64,000 nt of DNA from Halobaculum saliterrae (GCF_009831625.1 NZ_WUUS01000001.1:310301-374300); one strand, 5' to 3'. Counted from the stretch's first letter, positions 43,349-51,968 are shown. Numbers and translations: made by a program. The notes: a model not told the origin generated them from the sequence alone.

Positions 43349-44637
43349 TCCTGTTCCCTCACTTCTTTTATCTGCTGGCGTTTGGCCTCGCGTTGCTCAT
43401 CAAATCTCTCAAGCGCAATCAAGAAATCCTCATGGTGAACCTGCGGCCGGTCATCCTTGACAGCGATGAGTCCGGCTTTCTTTACGATAGATTCTAGGTC
43501 GGCTCCCGACCATCCACGAGTCCGCTCTGCTATATCCTGAAAATCCACAGAAGAAGAGGCTGGCATATCGTCTGAGTGAACTTCGAGGATTTTTCTTCGT
43601 TCTATGGTGTCTGGTAGAGTGAATTCGATCTCCTCGTCAAATCGTCCTGGCCGGCGTACCGCTGGATCAATTACCTCAATCAAGTTGGTTGCACCAATGA
43701 CGATAATATCTCCTCGATCCTCTAATCCGTCGAGCTCGCTTAGGAACTGTGCAACGATCCGACGTTCAGTCTCATCTGCACGATCCCGGCGTGGTACGAC
43801 ACTGTCGATTTCGTCAATGAAAACTACCGCAGGCTCGTCTTCCTCCTCTGCCTTCTTTTTGGCAGCTTCGAAAATATTCCGGATTTGACGTTCGCTTTCA
43901 CCGTAGTATTTACTCACAATTTCTGGGCCGCCGATATGGAAGAATGAATCAGATGAACCCCATTCGTTTGCGGCTGCCTTTGCCAACATTGTCTTACCCG
44001 TGCCTGGAGGCCCGTAGAACAGAATTCCGAATCGTCCCTCAAGATCAAACTTCTCCATCTCATCGGGTTTTTCTATTGGTAAGCTCACAGCCTCTATTAG
44101 TCGATCTTTGGCGTCCTGCAACCCGATTACATCATCAAATGAGACTTCTCCGATGTTCTCGGGTTGGTATAAACCCTCAGCTTCCTCATTTTCTTCTTCC
44201 TCGTCTTCGTCAGATCCTAGGTTCAGATTGATCGCATCGACTTCGAGGTCTGGTTTCGATTCAATTTCAATCGGCTCTTCACCCATTACACCGCCAAAAG
44301 ACTGGGACGGAGTTACCGCGATAGTATATCCTTCTTCTACAGTTTCCTCAGGGCGCTCAATTTCAATCAGTCCATTTTCAGTTCGTACTGCAAGTTTATC
44401 GTCAAACACCGCCTCAACAACAGCCACAGATTTTCCTCGGTCATAACCTCCCTTTTTGACTACTTCGACCACCTCCTCTCCTCTATAATTGACTTCTTCA
44501 ACAGCTACTATATCGCCGACTTCTGCATCCCCTGTATTGTCCGGCAACGTATCTTTCCCAGCCCCGTCTAGAAATCCTAAAATGAGATCACCATTATCTG
44601 CGATCTCGTTAACGAGAGCCAAGTCCCTATCGCTCAT
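43345..44637 (-). CDS. PAN/Cdc48-like AAA+ ATPase, first gene of the AAA-SMC operon
   Basis: 430 residues. The N-terminal half has two OB-like beta segments (about 40-125) and an acidic linker. The single AAA module has Walker A GPPGTGKTM (about 209-217), pore loop KYYGESER, Walker B VVFIDEIDSV (about 272-281), sensor GATNLIEVIDP and Arg fingers RRPGRFDEEIE. It resembles proteasome-activating nucleotidase but lacks the N-terminal coiled coil and a C-terminal HbYX tail (ends REQE), so docking to the 20S core is doubtful. It leads a five-gene leftward operon. Confidence 0.88.
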   Translation of the reverse strand: MSDRDLALVNEIADNGDLILGFLDGAGKDTLPDNTGDAEVGDIVAVEEVNYRGEEVVEVVKKGGYDRGKSVAVVEAVFDDKLAVRTENGLIEIERPEETVEEGYTIAVTPSQSFGGVMGEEPIEIESKPDLEVDAINLNLGSDEDEEEENEEAEGLYQPENIGEVSFDDVIGLQDAKDRLIEAVSLPIEKPDEMEKFDLEGRFGILFYGPPGTGKTMLAKAAANEWGSSDSFFHIGGPEIVSKYYGESERQIRNIFEAAKKKAEEEDEPAVVFIDEIDSVVPRRDRADETERRIVAQFLSELDGLEDRGDIIVIGATNLIEVIDPAVRRPGRFDEEIEFTLPDTIERRKILEVHSDDMPASSSVDFQDIAERTRGWSGADLESIVKKAGLIAVKDDRPQVHHEDFLIALERFDEQREAKRQQIKEVREQE

Positions 44638-44768
44638 AATGAAATATCATATCTCGTACTTTCTTGAATCTACTTGATGAACTCCGCTACTCAAGAGGTC
44701 TCACTCAGGCCACTAACGCGGTAGGACAACTTAGTTAACATCTTCCTCAGAAGTGTGAGTATAGATCG

Positions 44769-45143
44769 ATGGGAGCACCGACAGGAGAAGATGGTTTAAC
44801 AAGAGCAGTCGAGTTCGTACTGCCTTCAGCAGGAGTTATTATAGCGGTCGCATTGACTAAGGAGTTTCTTGGTGGGGCTGCAGCAGGCCTGATCTATCTT
44901 CTTCTATGGGGGGTTATTCTGTTCGGGATATACACATCTGCCACCTACTGGAATATTTCTTATACGGCTAGTTTCGTGGTCTCTGGCGCCGTTCTCTGGA
45001 TAATAACGCCTGGTGTGATCTCTGAGATGATACACCCGGTATTCGGAGTGATTGGTTCAGTGATGGGTCTGGTGTTCTTCATGGGGATGGTGGTCTTGTT
45101 GGTGAGGAAGGCTGGACTCGATGATGTTCTAAGCGAATTGTAG
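44769..45143 (+). CDS. Small polytopic membrane protein
   Basis: 124 residues with four predicted helices (about 17-35, 38-58, 65-85, 90-113) and short charged ends. It is divergent from the AAA gene across a 131-bp space and convergent with the integrase. The family is not recognised. The location next to the AAA-SMC operon makes it a possible extra component, but it is on the opposite strand with its own promoter. Confidence 0.6.
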   Translation: MGAPTGEDGLTRAVEFVLPSAGVIIAVALTKEFLGGAAAGLIYLLLWGVILFGIYTSATYWNISYTASFVVSGAVLWIITPGVISEMIHPVFGVIGSVMGLVFFMGMVVLLVRKAGLDDVLSEL

Positions 45144-45203
45144 ATAACCCGGGTTGGGATTGAGGCTTTGAGTCAGGGTAGAATACTCTGGACAGGTCCG
45201 GAA

Positions 45204-45269
45204 ATCAGGTCTGAGTCAGGTTTGATCTCTATCTGTTTGCTTGGACTACCGGGTTTGGATCAGGTTTGA
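45204..45269. repeat. Direct repeats (RTCAGGTYTGA) near the integrase 3' end
   Basis: Three copies of an 11-mer: ATCAGGTCTGA (45204-45214), GTCAGGTTTGA (45215-45225) and ATCAGGTTTGA (45259-45269). A partial copy, AGTCAGGGT, lies near 45171. The first two are adjacent and the third starts 44 bp after the second. They could bind a recombination directionality factor, the integrase arm domain, or a replication protein. Confidence 0.55.
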
Positions 45270-45346
45270 AACGTGGAACGACTTACTGCTGTATCCGGGT
45301 TTTCCACGCAACAAGAGAGGAGAGGGTGGGGAGATGAGGGAGGGGG

Positions 45347-46471
45347 TTAGTCTATGTTGTTGACTGCGTCTTGTTGTCGGGTCGTACTACTGTGTTCGTA
45401 TTTTTCCGTGGTGCGTTTGGATTTGTGGCGGCATTGTTGGGCGGCGACTGCGAGTCCTTCTTGTTCGGCGATGTAGGTGGCTGTGCTGTGGCGGATGCTG
45501 TAGGGTGTGAGGTCTCGGTTTTCTAAGTCGAGTTCTGCTTCGGATGCGATTTTGCGGAAGACGTCTCTGAAGCTGTCTTTGTTGTACCTGTTTTCGTACA
45601 TGGTGAGCCAGAGTGCGTCTCGGCTGTCGTACTTCTCCCGCGTCTCCCTCTCGTCGAGCCAGCGTTTCAAGATCTGAGTGGTTTCTTCTTTGAGTGCGAC
45701 TATCCAGTTCTCCCGGTTCTTACTGGATTCTTCTCGTGGTATCCGTAGTACTCCGTTTTCGGTGTCGACCCAGTGAACATTACTGCGCTTAATCTCGATA
45801 GGACGTAGACCCGCATCGAGTGCGACATGGATCATCGAGGTGTATTTGAAGGAGTTGGCTTTCTGCCAGTCCTTCATCGTGACTTCTTCTTTCGGTTTCT
45901 GCAGCCGCTGAGAAAGATACGTCTTCCATTTGTCGCGTTCGCTGGGTGTTACACTGTTGTAGTGGGGTACACTTCCGTACTCCATGGATGCTTCCCTCAT
46001 TTTCCGCCGATCTTCTTTGGTTAGGTAGTCACGTGGAGTATACGTTGTACTGGGATCGCTGTACTCGATCTCCGGCTCCCATTCGACGTCCTTGTTCCGG
46101 GCTTCTCGTTTCCACTTGAACAAGGAGTATACGGCTTTCTGGTAGTGGTTTTTCGTAGATTCTTTCATCTCCTCGGTGGCGAGGTGACGCATCCAGGTAT
46201 CCGCGTCGTCCGTAGTCAGTTCCTGGGTGTACCGGCCTCGACGGTTCCAGATAAAGCGGTAGAACAGGTCTAAGCGGTTCATCCTGTTCTTTGTCGTTGA
46301 GTGGCTGTAGCCCGTGGCTTTGTCCGGGTTTTTGCCGAGGGCCAGCATCCATTCACAGAGTTCGCGTCGGTGCTCGCGGTAGGTAACTTCCTGTCTCGGG
46401 TTTAGATACTCGCGCGCGTCTTCGGAGACGAGGACGATCCCGTCTACTTTGTTGTCTTCACTGTGCGTCAT
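45347..46471 (-). CDS. Tyrosine integrase of the element
   Basis: About 374 residues from ATG 46471 (SD-like AGAGGTG 6 nt upstream). The SAM-like N-terminal domain (about 35-125) is followed by the catalytic domain with DAGLRPIEIK (Arg I), SIRHSTATYIA (Arg and the His-x-x-x region), QCRHKSKRTTEKYEH (His and nucleophile Tyr). It sits 190 bp from attR and is the obvious enzyme for tRNA-Thr integration. Its promoter has a strong TATA box and an inverted repeat over the TSS, suggesting autoregulation. Confidence 0.9.
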   Translation of the reverse strand: MTHSEDNKVDGIVLVSEDAREYLNPRQEVTYREHRRELCEWMLALGKNPDKATGYSHSTTKNRMNRLDLFYRFIWNRRGRYTQELTTDDADTWMRHLATEEMKESTKNHYQKAVYSLFKWKREARNKDVEWEPEIEYSDPSTTYTPRDYLTKEDRRKMREASMEYGSVPHYNSVTPSERDKWKTYLSQRLQKPKEEVTMKDWQKANSFKYTSMIHVALDAGLRPIEIKRSNVHWVDTENGVLRIPREESSKNRENWIVALKEETTQILKRWLDERETREKYDSRDALWLTMYENRYNKDSFRDVFRKIASEAELDLENRDLTPYSIRHSTATYIAEQEGLAVAAQQCRHKSKRTTEKYEHSSTTRQQDAVNNID

Positions 46472-46485
46472 TCTCGACACCTCTG

Positions 46486-46498
46486 TCTAGAAACTAGA
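46486..46498. promoter_or_regulatory. Inverted repeat at the integrase promoter
   Basis: TCTAG-AAA-CTAGA lies 26 nt downstream of the centre of a minus-strand TATA box (46515-46529, AT-only) and 15 nt upstream of the start codon, so it covers the expected TSS. The geometry matches a repressor operator. Confidence 0.55.
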
Positions 46499-46667
46499 TC
46501 GTTTGCGCGACAAGTTTTAAATATATAATGTAATATGCCTGTCTTTTCTTGAAAAACGCGTGACTGCGTCGGGGTACCCAGAATAGGACCGGGTACTCGT
46601 TCTTGCGTGGTGCTCATTGTTTCACCGACGAAGAACCCGGTAACTACCGGACGTAGCAACGAGAGAC

Positions 46668-46710
46668 AGCCTAGGGCGGGATTTGAACCCGCGCTCTCGT
46701 CCTTACCAAG
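46668..46710. repeat. attR: right copy of the 43-bp direct repeat
   Basis: Identical to 10557-10599. It forms the 3' part of the intact tRNA-Thr gene from the anticodon-stem 3' side to the discriminator base. The repeat begins at the discriminator, so integration regenerates the gene. Confidence 0.95.
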
Positions 46711-46739
46711 GACGCGCTTTACCGCTAAGCTACCCAGGC
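46668..46739 (-). tRNA. tRNA-Thr (GGT)
   Basis: 72 nt. The acceptor stem GCCTGGG pairs with CCTAGGC (one G-U). D arm AGCTTAGCGGTAAAGC; anticodon loop TTGGTAA with anticodon GGT; T arm GCGGG-TTCAAAT-CCCGC. The discriminator is T and CCA is not encoded. It is the integration target of the element and lies at its right border in functional form. Confidence 0.95.
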
Positions 46740-46848
46740 GCGGTTACGGATAGCCGGGAGTCGTCTTTAGGCGTTACGATCAGACGCCGCGGGGGACACG
46801 CAGTATCACGGGACGCCGACCGGGTCGACCGTGGGTTCCGAACCCCCC

Positions 46849-47514
46849 TCACGAGTCCGCCGAGGACGCCACGCGCTCCTCGTCCGCGAGGGCGGCGATC
46901 CGATCGCCCGTCGACTCGGGGAGCGCGCTCACTGGGGGCATGCGGTCGTCGTCGTCGGCGGCGAGCTCGGCGGCGTACGACAGCAGGTCCGCCGGCGCGG
47001 ACGCGCCGACGGCGGCCGTCCCGGCGACGACCGCGAGCTCGAACACGTCGGCCTCGAGGTTGCGGTCCAGCGCCGCCGCGTTCTCGGCGTCGGCCTCGCG
47101 GCGGAGCGTCTGGTCGCGGCCGAACGACCGGACCGTCTCGACGGCCTTCCCCGCGGCGGCGGTCCTGGCGAGGAGGTAGAAGCCCCGCGAGACGGAGACG
47201 TCCGCCGCGAGCACGTCGAGGTCGGCGTCGATGTCGCCGGCGGCGTCGAGGTCGACGCCGGCCCACGGCTCCGTCTGTGAGAGCTCGCGGGTGAGCCGCA
47301 GTCCCTCGTAGATCAGCTGGACGCCGGCGGCGTGGTCCTCGACGCCGGACAGGTCGACGTCGGGGTCGAGCGCGCGGGCCGACAGCAGCGTGAGCGCTCC
47401 GGGCGTCATCTCCGCGTCGTCGAAGCGGTCGGTCAGCGCGCTCCGGAGCGCCGCCGGCTCGACGTCGGCGACCGACCGCTCCGCGGCGGCCCGAGTCCGC
47501 ACGGCGTCATCCAT
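46849..47514 (-). CDS. Conserved haloarchaeal helical protein (DUF7114-like)
   Basis: About 221 residues from ATG 47514 (MDDAVRTRAAAERS). All-alpha, Ala/Asp rich. DADLDVLAADVSVSRGFYLLART and YEGLRLTRELS recall the helical core of HepS-like prenyl-synthetase partner subunits, although DDxxD catalytic motifs are absent. It is divergent from an enoyl-CoA hydratase gene, 60 bp apart. The function is not established. Confidence 0.6.
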   Translation of the reverse strand: MDDAVRTRAAAERSVADVEPAALRSALTDRFDDAEMTPGALTLLSARALDPDVDLSGVEDHAAGVQLIYEGLRLTRELSQTEPWAGVDLDAAGDIDADLDVLAADVSVSRGFYLLARTAAAGKAVETVRSFGRDQTLRREADAENAAALDRNLEADVFELAVVAGTAAVGASAPADLLSYAAELAADDDDRMPPVSALPESTGDRIAALADEERVASSADS

Positions 47515-47574
47515 CGACACGCGATAGACCGGGCACACGCAAAGACCTTTGGAAACGGGGGGCTATCGCGTCCC

Positions 47575-48255
47575 GTGATACGCGCCGAACGGGCCGACGA
47601 CGGGGAGTACCGGACCGTGACGATCGACCGCCCCGAGGCGCGAAACGCCCTCACGCCGGAGGCCCTCGACGCGCTGGAGCGGGCCGTCGTCGACGCGACG
47701 GAACCGGTGGTGCTGCTTCGGGGCGCCGGCTCCGCCTTCTGCGCCGGCGCCGACCTCGGCGTCGTCGAGTCGCTCGAGGACCCGGCCGCGTTCGCGGGGC
47801 ACGGGCAGCGCGTCGCCGACGCGATCGAGTCCGCCGACCCGGTCGTGATCGCCGGCGTCGACGGGGCGGCCCGCGGCGGCGGCGTGGAGCTGGCGCTCGC
47901 GTGCGACCTCCGGGTCGCGACGTCGGAGGCGACGTTCGCCGAGTCGGGGGTCTCCATCGGGCTGTTCGGCGCGTGGGGCGGCACCGCCCGCCTCCCGCGC
48001 GTCGTCGGCGAGGGCGTCGCGCTCGACATCGCCTGCTCCGCGCGGGTCGTCGACGCCGAGGAGGCGCGGGAGATCGGTCTCGTCTCTCGGGTCGTGGACG
48101 ATCCCGCCGCCGTCGCCCGGGAGGTCGCCGACAACGACCCCGGGGCGCTCGGCGCCGTGAAGCGGCTCGTCCGCGCCGGCGCCCGCGGCGCGGAGACGGC
48201 GGCCGACGAGCGGGCGGCGTTCGAGCGACTTCACGCGGAGCGCTTCGGGGAGTGA
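47575..48255 (+). CDS. Enoyl-CoA hydratase/isomerase family protein
   Basis: 226 residues from GTG 47575. The crotonase fold has the oxyanion-hole motifs AFCAGADLG and GAARGGGVELALACDLR; the glutamate of FAESGVSIGLF fits the catalytic position. The C-terminus is shorter than in typical hydratases (about 260 aa). It probably acts in CoA-linked fatty-acid or amino-acid catabolism. The genes on both sides are unrelated, so the substrate is open. Confidence 0.82.
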   Translation: MIRAERADDGEYRTVTIDRPEARNALTPEALDALERAVVDATEPVVLLRGAGSAFCAGADLGVVESLEDPAAFAGHGQRVADAIESADPVVIAGVDGAARGGGVELALACDLRVATSEATFAESGVSIGLFGAWGGTARLPRVVGEGVALDIACSARVVDAEEAREIGLVSRVVDDPAAVAREVADNDPGALGAVKRLVRAGARGAETAADERAAFERLHAERFGE

Positions 48256-48300
48256 CCCGGCACCACAACAGTTGAAACCTCCCGGGCGTGTACCTCGGGT

Positions 48301-48882
48301 ATGACCGACGGACACGACCTCGCGGAACGCTCCTCGCTCTCCAGACGCCGGACGCTCGGCGTCGTCGGCGCCGGCGCGGTCGCCGCGCTCGCCGGCTGTC
48401 TCGGGGGCGGCGGCGGCGACACCTCGCTGCCCGAGAACGGCGACCCGGACCTCCTCGCGGACGTGGAGTCGTTCCCCAACGAGGGGAACGAACACGTCCA
48501 GCGCGGAACCGAGGTCGACTACGGCACCCGGCCGCCCACCTCCGGGCCCCACTACGGCGGGGTCGTCGAGGCGGGGTTCTACGAGGAGCCACAGCCCATG
48601 GGCGACATCGTCCACACGCTCGAACACGGCGCGATCGTCGCGTACTACGCGCCGGACGCGCTGACCGACGAGGCCCGATCGAACCTCCAGTCGTGGGCGA
48701 ACGCCCACACCGGCACGTGGAAGAGCTTCGTCGCGATGCCGTACCCGTACGACGACCCGGAGGCGCCGTACGCCCTCACCGCGTGGCGTCACCTCCTCCG
48801 GATGGACGAGTACGACGCCGACGTCGTCCAAGCGTTCGCCGCCGAGTACATGGGGCGCGGTCCGGAGAACCCGGTTCGGTAA
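48301..48882 (+). CDS. DUF3105 Tat lipoprotein
   Basis: 193 residues. An N-terminal SRRRTLGVVGAGAVAALAGC supplies both Tat motif and lipobox. The mature domain has NEGNEHVQRG, PPTSGPHYGG and HTLEHGAIV, the histidine-rich signature of DUF3105. It is anchored on the outer side of the membrane. The histidines suggest metal binding, but no activity is established for the family. The gene follows the hydratase by 45 bp and may share its transcript. Confidence 0.8.
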   Translation: MTDGHDLAERSSLSRRRTLGVVGAGAVAALAGCLGGGGGDTSLPENGDPDLLADVESFPNEGNEHVQRGTEVDYGTRPPTSGPHYGGVVEAGFYEEPQPMGDIVHTLEHGAIVAYYAPDALTDEARSNLQSWANAHTGTWKSFVAMPYPYDDPEAPYALTAWRHLLRMDEYDADVVQAFAAEYMGRGPENPVR

Positions 48883-48916
48883 CGGAGTCGAGAGGACGGT
48901 TCGGCGACCCGACCGC

Positions 48917-50275
48917 TCACGCCGTGGTTCGACGCTCCGGGGTCGACGCCGGCCGGTCGGGACCGACGCTGGCCCCGCCGAGGAGGTACAGCGGGACCGC
49001 CGCGACGACGAACGCGACGGCCGCGAGCGTCAGCAGGACGGGACCGATCAGGAACAGCGTCCCGCCCAGCGCTGTCAGCGGGGCGAGCGCGAGGAGCGCC
49101 ACGAACAGCGCGACCGCCAGCACGACGACCGTTCGGGTGCCGTCGCTCCCGCTCGCGTCCGCACGCCCGAGCGCCGCGACCGCCGGCAGGAGCGCCCCGC
49201 CCAGCGCGAGCGTGGCGTGGAGGTCGCCGCCGAACGCGCGGGCGCCGCCCGCGGCGACCAGCGCGCCGAGAACGACGCTGACGCCGAGCAGCCGACGGAC
49301 GCTGAGCGTTCGCCGTGCCGCAGGGACGGCAACGGCCGCTCCGAGTCCGAGCGGGACGGTTCCGACGGCGACGCCGAGAAGGAGGTTCCCCGTGACGCCG
49401 AGGAGTGCATCGCCCTCGGCGACGACCGTCGCGACGACGACGGCCGCCCCGCCGACGGCGACGCCGGCACCGAGGCGCCGCGGGTCACGGTCGCGGGCGG
49501 GACCTGCGATCCGACGGAGCGCGATCAGCCCGCCGACCGCGACGCCGCCGGGGACGAGGACGAACGCGAGGAGGTTGCGGGCGACGACGCCGGCGAGCGT
49601 CCCCAGAACCGCGAGGCCCCCGACGAGTCCCGGGGCGGGCGTTCCAGCGGGAGCGAAGACGACGAACGGCCCGTCGCGCACGTCCGGGAGCGCGGTCGCG
49701 GTCATCCGGCGGCCGTCGATCTCGCCGAACCCGCGGGCGACTGTGGTTCCCTCGGGGCCGACGACGGTCAGTTCGTCCGCGCCCAGATCTGTGTAGATGT
49801 ACGCGCCGGGGTCGTCGCGGAAGTAGGTCAGCAGGCTCGTTCCGAGCGGCCCCTCCTCGACGACGCCGGACGTGCGGTACCGGATCAGGAACGCGCCGTC
49901 GCGCACGTCGGCCGCGAGGAGCCGGTGGTCGATCCCGCCGCCGTAGCGGACGCCGAAGCTGTCGCCGGCGACGGCGCGGGCGAGCGACTCGTTCTCGGCG
50001 AGGCGGTTCAGCGCGGACTCGTCCGTCGGGACGACGCGGACCCGCCACGTCGCGGAGTCGTTGCGGTGGACGCGGACGGTCGCCTCGCTCTCGGCGACGG
50101 CGGTTTCGAGGCCGTGTTCCGCGGCGGCCTGAACGAACCCGTCGTCGCACGGCGGACACGCCGAGACCGGGGCCGGGCTGGCGAGCGCCGGGACGGCGAC
50201 GCCGCCGGCGACCAACAGGGCCGCAATCACGAGCGCGACGGCCGTACGGAGGGAGGGGGGACGGAAGCGGGACAC
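48917..50275 (-). CDS. Polytopic membrane protein with extracytoplasmic N-terminal domain
   Basis: 452 residues. The signal segment (TAVALVIAALLVAGGVAVPALA) is followed by an external domain of about 190 residues with CPPCDDG near its start. About eight membrane helices follow (about 215-440). This is typical of haloarchaeal conserved membrane proteins of unknown function. The CxxC pair could be redox-active or bind metal. It is monocistronic. Confidence 0.65.
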   Translation of the reverse strand: MSRFRPPSLRTAVALVIAALLVAGGVAVPALASPAPVSACPPCDDGFVQAAAEHGLETAVAESEATVRVHRNDSATWRVRVVPTDESALNRLAENESLARAVAGDSFGVRYGGGIDHRLLAADVRDGAFLIRYRTSGVVEEGPLGTSLLTYFRDDPGAYIYTDLGADELTVVGPEGTTVARGFGEIDGRRMTATALPDVRDGPFVVFAPAGTPAPGLVGGLAVLGTLAGVVARNLLAFVLVPGGVAVGGLIALRRIAGPARDRDPRRLGAGVAVGGAAVVVATVVAEGDALLGVTGNLLLGVAVGTVPLGLGAAVAVPAARRTLSVRRLLGVSVVLGALVAAGGARAFGGDLHATLALGGALLPAVAALGRADASGSDGTRTVVVLAVALFVALLALAPLTALGGTLFLIGPVLLTLAAVAFVVAAVPLYLLGGASVGPDRPASTPERRTTA

Positions 50276-50399
50276 GCCGGGCAGGTCCGCTCCAAGCGGT
50301 AAATCCTTTCTCCCGGAACCCGGGCAGTCGGGGTCAGGTGGAGGAGAGGGAGACGGAAATGGAGAGGAGATCGACGCGACCCCGACGCGTCCGGCGACG

Positions 50400-51233
50400 C
50401 TACAGCGACAACTCGGCGGGCGCGGGCGGCATCGCGCGCTTGTGTTTCGAGGACTCGTACAGCTCCTCGACGCGGGCGACCTCCTCGGCCGTCACGTCGA
50501 GCGCGCGGACGGTCGCGGCCGTGGACAGCGGTCCGTCGACGTGGAGCGCGAGCACGGCGTCGAGAGTGTCGTAGTCGAGGCCCAGCTCCTCCTCGTCGGT
50601 CTGTCCCGTCCACATCTCGGCGGAGGGCGTCTTCATCACCAGATCCCGGGGGACGCCGGCGTGGGCGGCGAGCTGGCGTACCTGCTGTTTGTAGAGGTTC
50701 CCGATCGGGTTGCAGTCGACCGCCTGATCGCCGTACTTGGTGAAGTACCCCGTGAGCGCCTCGCTGCGGTTTCCAGTCCCGAGCACGAGGCGCCCGTCGG
50801 CGTTCGCGGCGAAGTAGTTGAGGACGGCCCGAACGCGCACGCGGACGTTGCTCTCGGCCATCCGCTCGTCGGACGCCCCCGGCAGGGCCTCGTAGAACGC
50901 CTCGGCGATGGGTTCGATCTCGATCACGTCGTACTCGATGCCGAGGTCCTCGGCGACGCGCTCGGCGTCGCTCATGTTCTCGTCGGTGTTGACCGACCCC
51001 GGCATCACCAGGCCGCGGAGGTACTCGGCGCCGAGGGCGTCGACCGCGAGGTACGCGACCGTCGTCGAGTCGATCCCGCCGGAGAGCCCGAGCACCGCGC
51101 CCTCGGCGCCCGCGGCGTCGACCTGTTCGGCGATGAAGTCGGTGACGTGTCCGTGCACCCGGTCGAGTTCGTCGTCGGAGAGGCGAAGATCCAACGGGGT
51201 CGATTCCTCCTCCAGCAGGACGGATTCGCTCAT
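50400..51233 (-). CDS. nadE: NH3-dependent NAD+ synthetase
   Basis: 277 residues from ATG 51233 (MSESVLLEEE). The ATP pyrophosphatase P-loop is LGLSGGIDSTTVAYLAV (about residues 50-66); further conserved blocks are VLGTGNRSEALTGYFTKYGDQ and TPSAEMWTGQTDEEELG. It amidates deamido-NAD using ATP and ammonia; no glutaminase domain is fused. An ATG at 51254 would add seven residues, but a CTATTTGT element 25-30 nt upstream favours a leaderless start at 51233. Confidence 0.93.
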   Translation of the reverse strand: MSESVLLEEESTPLDLRLSDDELDRVHGHVTDFIAEQVDAAGAEGAVLGLSGGIDSTTVAYLAVDALGAEYLRGLVMPGSVNTDENMSDAERVAEDLGIEYDVIEIEPIAEAFYEALPGASDERMAESNVRVRVRAVLNYFAANADGRLVLGTGNRSEALTGYFTKYGDQAVDCNPIGNLYKQQVRQLAAHAGVPRDLVMKTPSAEMWTGQTDEEELGLDYDTLDAVLALHVDGPLSTAATVRALDVTAEEVARVEELYESSKHKRAMPPAPAELSL

Positions 51234-51528
51234 CGCCGCAGGGTAAGTCGTCATCGAACAAATAGCTCCCTCGTGTCCGCGGATCGTGGACGCGTGTCCA
51301 GTTCCGTGGCGACGCCGGCGACCGATTAGTTGAAGTGTTGCGATGGGAAAGAACCTAACACACACGAGCGCCTCGCTGGTCGGGGACCCCGGGCAGACGA
51401 GCGCCGTTGGTGAGCGATTCCGGAGGAATCGCGAGCCTCGGGGCGCGAGTGAGTGAAACGAACGAGCGCGCCGTTGCGTTACGGAGCGAAGCGACGTAAC
51501 GCTCGGGGCGAACGCACGAAGTAAGTGA

Positions 51529-51599
51529 GCGCCGTTGGTCCAGTGGTAGGACATTAGCTTCCCAAGCTAATAGCCCGGGTTCAATTCCCGGACGGCGCA
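51529..51599 (+). tRNA. tRNA-Gly (CCC)
   Basis: 71 nt. Acceptor GCGCCGT pairs with ACGGCGC, D arm GTCCAGTGGTAGGAC, anticodon loop TTCCCAA (anticodon CCC), T stem CCGGG-TTCAATT-CCCGG, discriminator A. No intron. A 7-bp inverted repeat (CGTTACG/CGTAACG, 51477-51501) lies just upstream; the rest of the 295-bp gap to nadE shows nothing else. Confidence 0.95.
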
Positions 51600-51707
51600 C
51601 TCCTCCCGACACTCGAACAGGACAGCGACGGCGTCGTCGGCCGTGACGCCGATCGGCCCATTTCACCGGCGCCAACCTATATCATCCCGACGGGACCACA
51701 GCGACGT

Positions 51708-51968
51708 ATGCCACACCGAACCGGCGTCTCCCACGCCGTCGCCGCGCTGGCGGCGATGGTGTCCGCCTCGTACCTGAAGGACGTACTGAAGCACCTCGTG
51801 AGCGCCCGCGACCTCGTCGCGTACGCCAACGCTGTGGGGGTCCAACTCGCCGACCAAGTCGGCGTGGCGAGCGCGACGGACACGGTGGCGGGCGTGGCCG
51901 CAGTGGGACTCCTGGTCGTGCTCACCTTCGTGTGGGGGTGGGCCTACCACCACAGCGTGATCGGGTAG
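51708..51968 (+). CDS. Small membrane protein (86 aa)
   Basis: Starts MPHRTGVSHAVAALAA. Two hydrophobic stretches occur (about 9-25 and 58-78), with a short amphipathic helix between. A CCTATATCA TATA-like element near 51676-51684 fits a leaderless start at 51708. The family is unrecognised but has the features of haloarchaeal small membrane proteins. Confidence 0.6.
   Translation: MPHRTGVSHAVAALAAMVSASYLKDVLKHLVSARDLVAYANAVGVQLADQVGVASATDTVAGVAAVGLLVVLTFVWGWAYHHSVIG

Larger units (their letters stand above)
10557..46710. mobile_element. Integrated conjugative-type element in the tRNA-Thr(GGT) gene
   Basis: A 43-bp perfect direct repeat bounds the segment (10557-10599 and 46668-46710). The right copy is part of an intact tRNA-Thr; the left copy is only its 3' fragment. 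A tyrosine integrase lies 190 bp inside the right end. Composition changes abruptly to AT-richer DNA at both borders. Contents: Orc1/Cdc6 pair, type IV secretion ATPases and channel proteins, a coupling protein, restriction-modification, toxin-antitoxin, and several unknown operons. The excised circle would be 36,111 bp. It is best described as an ICE or integrated conjugative plasmid; no relaxase or virion structural genes were recognised. Confidence 0.93.

Noticed and set aside
43345-44637. AAA protein as a second proteasome-activating nucleotidase
   Set aside because: It lacks the N-terminal coiled coil and the C-terminal HbYX tail and sits in an accessory operon.
10557-46710. Element as an integrated virus
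   Set aside because: No capsid, terminase, portal or tail genes were recognised; secretion ATPases and a coupling protein point to conjugation instead.
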